Shown here: piece by piece, positions 13,081 to 23,630 of the stretch
Layout: each line of letters begins with the position of its first letter
Position numbering within the stretch: the first letter of the stretch is position 1
Origin: Cyanoderma ruficeps
Taxonomy: Eukaryota; Chordata; Aves; Passeriformes; Timaliidae
Assembly: GCA_008694505.1 (NCBI GenBank)
Contig: VZDJ01000301.1
Coordinates: 9,256,544-9,320,543, forward strand
Direction of reading: 5' to 3'
Length of the DNA: 64,000 bases
Notes under the pieces: model-generated
What the model saw: the letters and a program-made list of their open reading frames with translations, nothing else
Told to the model about the DNA's origin: nothing
The model's database searches: none
Position numbers and translations under genes: made by a program

Positions 13081-15527
13081 CATGAAATTTAAACTTAAGG
13101 CACCACCTCCACAGACCTGCTCACAGGTGGGTTCAGGCCATGGACTCAGGGATTTCACTGTTAACAAAACAACCACTCTAAAAAAATTGCTTTATGGACC
13201 CTGCTGCCACCTTTAGGCTTCCAAACAGCCCAGAAAATCTGGGCTGGAAGACCTCCCAGACTAAAGATTCAATAAAATAAGTAGTATTTATTATATCATT
13301 CAATAAAATAAATTAACTGGTGGCCTGGATATTCAATCAAAACCCTAAAACTTGTTAGACCATTAAAATAAGTTAGGCTTGATCTCCTGAGTACATCTGA
13401 TAATGTCTTCAAATCCTTTCAAAGGGCCTTAAACATGGATCACGTTTTATGAAATTGGCTCTGTGGCCCGGAACCAGGAGATTCTGTCCCATGAAATGTG
13501 TCTCATTTGTGTTCTTGATCCAGCAGATTCAACAAAGATCAGAGTTCTCATGGCTTTGCTGGAGCTCCTGGGCTGAGTTCTCTACACCTCCAAAAATGAA
13601 GCCAACAAGACATTTGGGAACGTTTGTTTCTCCTTTCCAGCTAAAGCCAAAGGCTCTCCCTAAACCTCAGGGGAAAGGGAAGAGCAAAAGTAAAAACTGA
13701 TGGAGGATGAAGCCCTGCTGGGACATCACTCTACCCTTCATCTTTTACATCACCTTCCACACCTATTTTCCTGCATCCCGCCATAAAGAAAGGGAAAAAA
13801 TGTGTTGATCTGAGCAGGAATGCAGAGTTTGTGTCACTCTTCTTTCCTCTTCCAGCAAATCCATCCCTGATCCCAAGGATTCCCCTTGGTCACTGCTTGG
13901 CCCTTCTCCACCGTGGCACAAACAGGAATTTCCACTGGATCCAACCCATTCCCCAACAGGATTCTGGAATTGCCCAAGCCAGGCTGGCAGGACAGGGAGA
14001 GCACATTCCTGATCCCTGATTTCCTTCTGTCCGTTGATTATGCACCGAGTCTGCAACACACACTCTGCAATTCCTGGAATTCTCTTCCTGGGGATTTCAG
14101 TTAATACAAATAATGTGCATTAACAATGCGTGTTTTGCTTTTCTTGGGGGATGATTCTCCATAACTCATTCATTATTTATGTTCTTTTCATAAGCTGGAG
14201 AGGGCTGCTCTGCACACCCCAACTCCACCACTCAAAAATCCCCTCCAAAGAAAGGCTGGAACCTTTCACATCCCTTTAAGGGATCTGGGGTAGAATTAAT
14301 AACACACATTAATAATTCAATTTTTTTTTCTTTTTGCCTGGTGGTGGAGACGAGCAGTTTTCACTGTGGCTGAGCAGTTTTCACACAGCAACACCAACCT
14401 GCATTAATAATGCCATTTTTTTCCCCCCCTACTTCCTAACTGGCTGATGGGCAGGTTGCTCATACAAAAATCAGCTTTGATAATAGACAGGTTTTCTTTG
14501 CAGCGACTCAAAACCCAGAGAGACCCACGATGTGCTGTAAATATTCACTAAAGATAGAATCCATCAATCCCCTCTGCTTTTCCTCCGAGGAGCACTGGAA
14601 GGATTCACCCACCAACCACTTCCTCCAAGCCTCTGCAGCAGAGTCTAAATAAATACTGGAAATTCTTCTTCTCCTCGTGACCAGCGCTGGGAATTTCTAC
14701 TCCCACCTGCCGGCAGCAATAAAATTTCAAATCGTTTCACCTTTTCACGAAAGGGAAAAGGAAGGAAAAAATCAAGATGATCACAGAATCACTGAGGTTG
14801 GGAAAGCCCTGGGGACACTCAGGGGCTTTTCTGCAAGGAAGGAATCTTAAAATTCAAAAAAATCCCTTTTAATCTTAAAATATTTCTTTGCAATTCTAGC
14901 AACAATTCCTTTCCATCCTTCATCCCCTCTGACCCTTTTTTTTCTGGTTTATGAGAAACCAATTTGGAAGAATTTCCTGCCCTTAGTGGTTTCCTGGCTT
15001 TTTTTTTGTGCTGTGCCCTAGTGCAGGATATTGTTATAAAAGCAGGTGATAGATTCAGGTATTGATTCCTTTTAAAGCTGCTTTATCAGATGGGAGAGAG
15101 ATTTTTATTTATTTTTTTACCTCCCTGCCACCTCAAGGCCCAGAGCTTTTAGTAGCTGGACAATTAGAAGTTTGAAACTGTCCATTTAAAGGAGATATCC
15201 ATACATCACTCTGTATTTATAAAATGCAGGAAGCTGAAATGCCACTGAATTGCATAATCTTTCCAGCTGCTGGGAACGTTCACAATATTTAAATGCATAA
15301 AACCAGCAATTTCAACAGGACAAAGCGAGAACAAACAAGAAAGGGGAGGAAATAGGAAAAAGAAATTGTTTTATCTGCCTTTGCAGTTTAACTGGGATTT
15401 ATTTTTAGTTAATGATAACAGACTCCAAAAGTATCCAAGCACTGAGCAATAGCAGAAGTGTCATTTGGAGCAGAGTTAGACACACTTTCACTATCATTAA
15501 TCATGGCAAAAGTGACAGAAGAAAAAT
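13081..15527. other. Unique sequence
   Basis: It contains a small CAATAAAATAA-type duplication (13270-13318) and a CR1 scrap at 14781. AT-rich from 14.9 to 15.5 kb. No gene seen. Confidence 0.55.
14781..14815 (-). mobile_element. Short CR1 3' end fragment
   Basis: CACAGAATCACTGAGGTTGG followed by GAAAGCCC matches the terminal bases of CR1 in reverse complement. Only about 35 bases are recognisable, so this is a very short 5'-truncated copy or a remnant. Confidence 0.5.
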
Positions 15528-15950
15528 GAGCTGGCTCTGTATATCTAATGTATTAATTCTCCCTGCAGATTGGCTCAATGCATGAGCAAGTAAAAAACAG
15601 GTAAACCTCTGGAAAAAAAAGGAGAGGAATGTCACTCTCAGGGCTTTGATTAGGAAAAAATAGAATTACTTTTTTCCTCAGAGAAAGATTTAAAAAGTTC
15701 AAAAAAAAAAAACCTCAAAGATTTTTCTTAAATATGTCTGAATAATTACAATGGAAAAAAAACCCCCTAAACTACAGCAGCTAAACCCCATTTTTATAAT
15801 GTCTGAGCACATTTTCCTTTCTTTTCCCCCCAGTTCCCACATTCTCTGCTAAGGATTGATTTCTATTAATTTGCTGGAGGTCTGGCTAACTTTCTCCTTT
15901 AGATCTACCCCAAAACTGTGACTTTCTCCCCCAAATTATTTTATTCCTGC
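15528..15950 (+). repeat. Local direct duplication, copy 1
   Basis: This block recurs at 17758-18172 in the same orientation. Shared landmarks are GAGCTGGCTC, TATTAATTCTCCCTGCAG, AACCTCTGGRAAAAAAA, the poly-A/T middle, CAGCTAAACCCCATTTTTAT, TTCCCACATTCTCTGCTAAG and AACTTTCTCCTTTAGA. Substitutions and small indels are spread along it, so the event is not recent. It has no coding capacity and matches no repeat family I know. Confidence 0.85.
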
Positions 15951-16411
15951 TTCTAAATTATCTAATTATAAAACCAAACCTTATTTGTTGCCTTTTTTTC
16001 CCCCAGTTTGGGTAAAATTTCAGCTACTGAGGACGTCCCTGGTGAAACACACACGGGGTGAGCAGAGGGAATGAGAGGCGAAGGAAACTTTTCCTTTTAA
16101 TTCTGCTGGAATTCCAAGCTGGTAATTTCAGTGGTGAACTTGAGGTTCCTCCCGAATTCCTGAGATGTTCTTGCAGCTCTCAGGCACATATGGAGCCCTT
16201 CCTAAAAATACCCACCCCAGCCCTACTTGCAGAGCTTGGAGACTCTGTTGACACCACGGAGAAGCATTGCCAGAAACCCAAAAACACCCAATTAAAATCC
16301 CCACCAGCCTGGCCAAATCTGACCCCAAGGTGCAGCAGAACCAAAAGCAAAAGTGGGGAAGTCAAATTCCACCTCAGCCTCGAGTTCTGTCTGCTGGGAA
16401 CAGAGTCCTCT
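15951..16411. other. Spacer between duplication copy 1 and inverted-repeat arm
   Basis: Unique sequence. A 131-codon frame at 16058-16453 has no recognised feature and runs into the inverted-repeat arm. Confidence 0.5.
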
Positions 16412-16694
16412 GAAATACCAAAGATAAATATTTGTGAAGCGCCAAAAGGTTAAATCAACATTTCTTTGGGATTTTTTTTTTTTTAAGGCAGTATTTTTAC
16501 AGTGGTTTGGGAACTCGGAATGAGGATTTGGGAAGCAAATCTTGTTGAAATTTTGTGGTGCTGAGCTCCTTCTGTGAGTTGGGTCAATTCCCACACCAGT
16601 GGCAAGTTCAGGATTTGGAGCTCGTGGTGTAGAGTGACATTATTTGGTCTCAGTTTGAAGGGCACGAAAATTCTGCTCTGGATTTTGCTTCTCA
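16412..16694 (+). repeat. Long inverted repeat, left arm
   Basis: About 280 bases are present in reverse complement at 20086-20363 with only scattered differences. For example GAACTCGGAATGAGGATTTG (16508-16527) appears inverted near 20247-20266. Arms of this length at high similarity can pair in a transcript or extrude as a hairpin. No transposase frame lies between the arms and I see no classical terminal motif, so a transposon with long terminal inverted repeats is possible but unsupported. Confidence 0.9.
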
Positions 16695-17757
16695 TAATCA
16701 TAATAGGAGAAAAAAAAATCCTTTGAGGAAAGTTTTCTTTCCCTGGAAGAGCTCATGGAATGATGAGCTCCTGGCAAACGGAGGAGATGGATAACTCTGT
16801 ACGACTCACACTCTGTTCTGTCCCAAGTTATTCATGTCATCCATCTGCAGCTCACATCTTCCTTTCCCAGCACAAGTTTTTGGGGTTTTTTTTCACCCTG
16901 AAGGTCACGGAAGGGATTTTCTGCTGGCAGAAAAAGTGCTAAAAACGGGGTGAGGGAAAAAAAGGGGCCTTAGAAAGACACAAACAATAAAAAAACATTT
17001 CAAGCAGCAGCATTATAAATAACTGAAGGAGCAGTTGTAGCTGCACCCCGAGATGTGAAATTGTGGGAAATCCAGGCACAGAAAATTCTCAAAACCTCGT
17101 GCAGGGAGGCCCAAACACAGAAATGAACTCAGGCTTTGACCTGAGAGCTTGGAAGAGGCTTCCAGATTTAGAGACCATCAGCAAGGATGTGGATTTGTAG
17201 TTTAAGCAGAAAACCCATCAAGCTGAGTAGCAACAAGTTTTCAAGTTTTAAAGTTTAGATATAGATGTAATTACAGAAATAACCAAGAAGTTTTAAGGTG
17301 TAGTTCTGTAAGTTTGTGTGATTATATGGTTGGTGAAGAAGTTCCTCGCTGCGGCAAAAACGTGTAACGCAAAATAATTAGTAATTAGTTTAAAGACAAA
17401 AAAACCCCCATCCTTGTGGCAGTAATTTATTGGCTAATAAATCTTTAAAAGGCTTGCTGCCTAGAGATCTTGCGACCACTGACCTCTGACTGATGCTGTG
17501 AAGACGTTCTCACCCTTCATGAGAACTGCAGAAGATCAGAGCAATAAATCACGTTTTAACAGGATTAACCTCTCAGTAATCCCGCCTCTCCTCAAACCCC
17601 AAATGAAACAGAGAATTTCCTGATTTCTCTGGGATAGCAGCTGTTCCCTACCTGCAATGGGAACGGGAGCAACTGTTTGGATGGGAGTGAGGTAAAAGCA
17701 GAAGAGCTTCAGGGAAAGGCAAAATGAGTGGTAAGAAATGAGCTGCAGAAGGAGAAC
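16695..17757. other. Loop of the inverted repeat, left part
   Basis: Unique sequence, no transposase-like or other protein frame. AT-rich with A runs. Confidence 0.55.
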
Positions 17758-18172
17758 GAGCTGGCTCATTATAGCTCAGGTATTAATTCTCCCTGCAGAA
17801 GCAAAAACAGGGAAACCTCTGGGAAAAAAAAAGGAGACGAATGTCACTCCCAGGCCTTTTATTAGGGAGAAATAGAATTATTTTTTTCCTCAAAGAAAGA
17901 TTTTGAAATGTTCCAAAAATCCAGAGACTTCTCTTAAATACGGCTGAATAATTACAATGTAAAAATAACTAAATTACAGCAGCTAAACCCCATTTTTATA
18001 GTGGCTGAGCACACTTTCCTTCCTCTTTCCCCCAGTTCCCACATTCTCTGCTAAGGATTGATTCCTATTAATTTGCCGGTGATCTGCCTAACTTTCTCCT
18101 TTAGAGAGAGAAAAACCTTTTTCACCCCAAAGCTGTGACATTTCCCCCCAAATTATTTAGTTCTATACCCTG
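17758..18172 (+). repeat. Local direct duplication, copy 2
   Basis: Partner of 15528-15950, 2.2 kb downstream. Compared with copy 1 it lacks about 15 bases after the CCCTGCAG motif (15570) and carries an extra AGAGAGAAAAACCTTTTTC-like stretch near its right end. It lies inside the loop of the inverted repeat 16412-16694/20086-20363. Confidence 0.85.
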
Positions 18173-20085
18173 CAACGGTGAAGAAGAGACGTGCAGGGAT
18201 AGGAAATATTCAAGCAAACAACGTAAAAACACTCTTTTAGTTCCTAGGAAAAGCAAATGAAGTCACACTGGAATTGTGGAGAGGTGGAAAAATAAAGCAA
18301 CACCAGCAGAAACGGGCAAGGTGCAGTGTGGGCTCCAGCAGCACCTACATTTTGCAGCCCCAGGCATGAAGAGACAGCTCCTCCGAGGGTGATTTACAGC
18401 AAGCCCACAGCCCATCTGCTTCGGAGAGCCCAGACACTAAAGATAATCTCAAAATTAAACGGCAAGATAAACGCCGAGCAGGGACACAGCCTTTCCCTCG
18501 CAGCCTGACGAGATGGTGTTTTGCATCTCCTCTGCTAAAGGGGAAATAAACCAGGAAAAAGGAGCTGAAAGGGATTTAATTCGGTTCAAAAATGATTTCA
18601 CACTCGGGTGGGGTAATTATTAGTGGGCAAATTAAGTTTTAGCGAAGTTAGTTTCATTATTCTTGGTGAAGCTGGCGCGGTTCAGGTGGGAGAACAACGT
18701 GAGGAACTGTGGCAAAGCTGCTTTTTGAAAAGGCCTGAGCTGGTGCAGAGCTCCTGTGTCCTCAGGGATCGCTGCAGAACATCTCCAGCACATCTCCCTG
18801 AATCAGAATTTTCTTCCTGTGGCCTTGATGCTCAGGGGAAAAAAAAACCACAATTCAGAACTCCGGCGTCAGGAGTTTTGTGTTGCTCCAAATCGCAGCA
18901 GGCAGAAAATGCTGATGTGGCCAGGCCAAAACTTCCTGCAGGAATGACACTTCTGACAAATTCCTCAGCCTCATCCCCTAAAACAACATTTCAGTTTGGG
19001 AATTAAGTAATTAAAGCGGCCACAAGTGGCCAAAGTTCCTGCACAACTGAAGCAATGACACCCATTGTGGTGATTTGAGATGATTTCAGGAGATTTATTT
19101 TGTTTTCTGCCTCAGATTTTTTTTCTTTTTTGGTGATTTCAGTCTTTCCTTCTGATGTGAGGAATTGCTGGAGGTTTCTTATGGATTTCTGTGTTCAGGA
19201 GGTGACAGTTCAAGGGCATTTTGGGAAAACCATTGAACAGGAAAGGAAGATCTGCTTGAGAAGTTTGTGTACACAAAACACAGAGACCAAATGTAAAGGT
19301 AAAGGAATATCTGGAATTCCAGACTAAACAGATCTTCTGGGAAAAAAATCAGCAAAGTGAAACCATTTTCATTATGTCAGAATTTATCAGATTGTGCAAC
19401 TTAACTTTTTTTTGCTCCTCTTTTCAGGGGGTCAGTCCTGGTTTTCTTTATTCCCATGGACTGGAAAGGACCAGGTCAGCTGAACACAGCCAAAACTGGC
19501 CGAAGATCATCAAATTTCCTGGGGCTAAACTACAAATAAACGTTGCTGTCAGTCTTTAAGGTTCAATTTAACCACAGAAATTTATTCCTCTTTTTCTATG
19601 GTTCAATTTAACCACAGAAACTTATTCTTCTCTTTCTGATTTTTTCTTGACTGCGTCATTTCACTGAAAATTCAGACTGACCTGACAGAAAACTTTTTTG
19701 TGTTTTCAGTCAGCAGCAGAACACAATTTATTGTAAACGTTCCCCTTCTGGTTGAAATATTCAATATCAATCCTCTAAAACAGAAAAGCTGAATAATTAC
19801 CAAGGATTTCCCACTTCCAAATGGTTTTAAAGGTCGAGGGATCAATTTAACTCTGGATTTTCCCTTTCCTGCCTGTGACAAGGATGGATCCTGGGATGAG
19901 GCTGAGGTTCATTTAGTGAAGAAACAGCATAAGAAAAAATTTAAAAATAAAAAATAAAATAAAATTCCATTTCACTTCTCCAGCCTAAATACCTATTCTA
20001 CGCAACTCAAAGATCTTAAACAGTGAAAAATAAATATGCAGATGTAGTTAGAATTAATTTTTTTCAATTATTAAGATTAGGAGGA
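18173..20085. other. Loop of the inverted repeat, right part
   Basis: Unique sequence apart from the 42-bp duplication at 19558. A 127-codon plus frame (18623-19006) shows no recognised feature. Confidence 0.55.
19558..19641 (+). repeat. Tandem duplication, about 42 bp x2
   Basis: GGTTCAATTTAACCACAGAA occurs at 19560 and again at 19601, each followed by a T/C-rich tail. A simple local duplication within the inverted-repeat loop. Confidence 0.85.
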
Positions 20086-20363
20086 TCAAAATCCAGAGCA
20101 GAATTTTCACGCCCTTCAAACTGAGACCAAATAATGTCACTACACCACAATCTCCAAATCCTGAACTTGCCACTGGTGTGGGAATTGACCCAACTCACAG
20201 AAGGAGCTCAGCACCACAAAATTTCAACAAGATTTGCTTCCCAAATCCTCATTCCGAGTTCCCAAACCACTGTAAAAATGCTGCCTTAAAACAAAAAAAA
20301 AATCCCAAAGAAATGTTGATTTAACCTTTTGGCGCGTCACAAATATTTATCTTTGGTATTTCA
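20086..20363 (-). repeat. Long inverted repeat, right arm
   Basis: Reverse complement of 16412-16694, beginning near ATCCAGAGCAGAATTTTC and ending at GATAAATATTTG/TACCAAAG read in reverse. The spacer between the arms is about 3.4 kb. Confidence 0.9.
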
Positions 20364-21138
20364 TTTTTCACCATTTGCAGCTATCACCCAATTTAGGAAA
20401 AAAAAACCAAAACAAAATCAAACACATAAACATCTTTGCCAATTATGAAACTTATTTGAAAAATAGCTCAGTAGAAGAGATTTTAGCCCGAGATGAGATT
20501 AGTCATGTCCTAAGTTATTTATTTCCCTGCACAACCACAGAGGAACAATCATTTTATTGTCCTTTTTTTTTTTTTTTTAATGGTGTTTCTTTAAAGAGCC
20601 AAGAACGGAAGCAAAGCACTTTGTTTTAATAAGGTCATGCTGCTTATTAAATAATTTGCATATTGAAGGTTAAATCCTTATCTCTAGACGGTAACAAGTA
20701 TTTTTGTCTAACCTTGGGCACTGGGAAAAGCAGGAAGGAGGGCACCCTGAACGATAAACAAAAGGGGCTTCTGTGGTTTTTGGCACTTGCTATTGTTCAC
20801 CTGGAGTTCCCATTCACACCCACTCCAAGCGAGGGAAAATTAAACCCCATTTATCAACGGGATTCTCCTCAAAGCTGCAGCCACAGCTCCAGAGCCTGCC
20901 TGGGTAAGGGACAACCTCAAATTGTCACCCATTGCAAAGGGACAGGCGATGGCAGCGAGGCAAGTTGCCTTGTCCTCAAAAATCACTTCAATAGGTAATT
21001 TCAAGGATGGTTGCACTGATACAGATCTCAAGGCTAAACCCTGCAAGGATTTTTTTCAACCACACACCTGAATTTGCCTGGCAAAACCAATTTTGGGAGG
21101 GACCTCCCTGCTCTTTTCCTAGGGAGGAAAGGCAGATG
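20364..21138. other. Unique sequence
   Basis: T run at 20562-20577, otherwise no feature. No gene seen. Confidence 0.55.
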
Positions 21139-21490
21139 CTTTCCTCTCCTCCTCCTTCCTTCTATTCCTTCTCCTAGTTCCTTCTATTTCCTGTTTCCTT
21201 CTTATTCCTTTTCCCCTTTCCTTCTATTCCTTCTCCTGCTATTTCCTTCTATTCCTTCTCCTGTTACTTCCTTCTATTCCTTCTCCTGTTATTTCCTTCT
21301 ATTCCTTCTCCTCTTCCCTCCTATTCCTTCTCCTATTTCCTTCTATTCCTTCTCCTATTCTTTCCTTCTATTCCTTCTCCTGTTATTTCCTTATATTCCT
21401 TCTCCTATTCTTTCCTTCTATTCCTTCTCCTCTTTCCTTCTATTCTTTCCCCTCTTTCCTTCTCCTCTTTCCCTCTATTCCCATTTATCC
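21139..21490 (+). repeat. Pyrimidine-rich minisatellite
   Basis: About 350 bases built from TTCCTTCTATTCCTTCTCCT units with variable inserts (TGTTAT, TATTCT). The plus strand is almost all C and T, with isolated A and G. The 143-codon frame that runs through it is a repeat shadow. Long pyrimidine-rich tracts can form triplex DNA and stall polymerases. Confidence 0.92.
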
Positions 21491-22379
21491 CAGAGCCCGT
21501 TTTAAGGCAAATCAGCTGCTGCTGGTCCCAGGAGTCCCCTGAGAACAGAAATTCTCACACACACACAGAGATAACGCACGAACACGAGCTGTCAATGCCT
21601 CCCATTCCCACTGCACTCAGGGATCATTTTAGAAACCCGACCCTGGAGTTTGATTTCTCCCAATATTTCCCTCCTCAGGACTGTTATTGACTAATCTATC
21701 AAAGGGCACAGTTCCCCTAACGATGCAGCAGTGCAATGCATCACCACAAATGCAGCACCAGCCCCGTGACAGATTGCTCAATAACGTGGGAGCAGCTGGC
21801 AACAACTTCCAGGGAACCACGTGATCCAAGTTTTATTCTGGTTTTTGTTGGTTTTTTGTTGTTGTTGTTGTTTAGTTTGCATAGTTCGGAATAAGCAGGA
21901 TGAGCTGTTCACAGGTTGAGAGCAAGTTCACGCGCCAAAAGAAGAAAATTGAAGAAATACCAAAAGGAGATCGAAGAAATTTGAAGAAAATGGAAGAAAT
22001 ACCAAAAGAAGAAAATGGAAGAAATTTGGAAAAATTAATTGAAGAAAATTAAAGAAATTGAAGGTTGTGGTGTTCTAATTTGGAAAGGCAGATGTTACTT
22101 TTTAAATTTCCAAAGAAATTTAAAGAAATCTGTATCCCAATTCCACATCATTCTCCTTTCTGATGTATTTCTGCACTCCCAGCTCAGTTCAGCACCTTTC
22201 TGAGAGCTGCAAGGCTCACACTTGCACAGCTCTCATTCCAGAGATCCCTTTGCCCCGGGATTACAGGGAACATGTGGCTTTACCATCCCTAAAATCACAT
22301 CTCATATCCTGGAAAAATGAACCCAAACGCTCCCCAAATGCCACAAAATCCTTTTAGGTTGGAAAATCCCTCGAAGATG
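21491..22379. other. Unique sequence with CA and TTG runs
   Basis: A short CA run near 21557, TTG repeats near 21857-21872, and the GAAG tract listed separately. No gene seen. Confidence 0.6.
21934..22070 (+). repeat. GAAG-rich degenerate tandem tract
   Basis: Repeated GAAGAAAATGGAAGAAAT and ATACCAAAAG elements with irregular spacing, about 130 bases, strongly A-rich on this strand. Probably a decayed minisatellite. Confidence 0.75.
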
Positions 22380-22679
22380 ATGAGAGTCTGTCGCCCTGAA
22401 TTTTCTGCCTTCTGTCTTTGTGCTGTGGGTTCCCACAGAGTGGAATGTAAACAAGTGTGTAAAAATAGATATTTACATATTTCCCCTCTGAGAGAAAAAT
22501 TGATTGATGGTGATGTCCACCATCCAGGTTGGAGAGGTGGTGACCTGTGTAGCCAATCTCTTGAACTTTGGTACAAATTTATATAAATGGAGTCATATTT
22601 TTGAATAAAGGGTTTGTTCCCTTGAGCTGCTGATGGTGTGGCCTCACCTTGCTGGGACATCCCAGCCCCAGCGATCACA
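22380..22679 (+). mobile_element. Solo LTR copy 1 (family shared with 27258-27562)
   Basis: About 300 bases align with 27258-27562. The most conserved block is around the sequence GATTGATGGTGATGTCCACC (22503-22522), followed by a TATA-like stretch (TATATAAATGG, about 22580) and AATAAA (about 22605), in the order expected for U3, TATA and poly(A) signal of a plus-strand LTR. The two copies are clearly diverged, so they are probably independent or old insertions. Confidence 0.6.
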
Positions 22680-23544
22680 GGAGTTCAACCAGCACCACCA
22701 CGTTCACCCTCACATTCCCTTCTCCTGCAGCGCTCCACCAAGGGAATTCTACACCAAGGGAATTTTCAACAACAAAAACTTCTCAGCCTTTTCCAGACAG
22801 GAATTTTTCCTTGCAAGAGAAACTCGCTGCTGAGCATTTATCCATCCCAGCCACCTCTATTTCCTTTGCTTTTTCATTTTGATGGTTTGTTAACTCTCTG
22901 GGGTTTTCTGTTTCCGTGTTCCCTGTCTCCGTTTGGCACCGTGACATTCTTTAACGCCACGAAGTCAGGGAGTAAAATACAAACTGAGAACTCTCCATCC
23001 TGATCGCTCTGCCCGTTAGTGGGGAAGGAAAGTTTAAACCACTGGGATTAGTGTTTAATCTCGAAGCAAAGCAGCTCTGCCTGGGCGTTACAGCACATTT
23101 TGCCACTGGGGGGAAAAAAGGCACTTCCACTGTTTAGATTAGATCTCTCTCAGATTGCAGTTTATCTCTGAAATGGTAAATTGGTCACACTGGTTATAAA
23201 GAAGAGAGAGAGGAGCAAAGGAAGAAAAAGGCTCATCAATCAAAAATGGGGTCGTGGCTCAGGAGTTTGAAAGGAAATATTGAGGTTTTCCAAGGAGAAA
23301 TCCAACATGCTCGTGGAAAAGGCTGAGCCTTCCACCAAAAGGAGTGATGGATAAATCTGGGCAGACTGGGGAAGCTCCAGCGAAACTCTGGGAGCCAGAA
23401 GTGGTGATCAGCTGGGTAAAACACACCAGAGGCAGCTGAAGCTGCAGAGGAGTTAAAGATACACAAGATTTCAGGATTTAGAGGGAATTCTTATGGAGGC
23501 ACTTCAGAGGCAGAAGAGCTTCTGGTCCTGTTCTGCCCAAGGTG
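22680..23544. other. Unique sequence, may include upstream LTR part
   Basis: The 121-codon plus frame at 22638-23003 has no recognised feature. The last 50-300 bases may belong to the LTR whose end is at 23545-23630. Confidence 0.45.
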
Positions 23545-23630
23545 TACCCTTAAAGATATTTAATAAATATCTACTCTATTTTCTAGCTCTGTCCAGTCTC
23601 TGTTCCAGCTCAGCCTTCCTGAGGCATCAC
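23545..23630 (+). mobile_element. 3' part of an ERVL-type LTR
   Basis: AATAAA at about 23562 is followed by TCTACTCTATTTTCTAGCTC and a stretch ending in a CAGCTCAGCC-like motif. This is the reverse complement of 12610-12690 with few changes, so a plus-oriented LTR end of the same family lies here. The upstream limit cannot be placed; the element may begin anywhere between 23240 and 23500. Confidence 0.55.

Noticed and set aside
16695..20085. Transposase gene in the loop of the inverted repeat
   Set aside because: The longest frames there are about 130 codons and lack any catalytic motif that I recognise.
21074..21505. Plus-strand frame of 143 codons, Ser/Phe/Pro-rich
   Set aside because: Translation of the pyrimidine-rich minisatellite, with no other coding sign.
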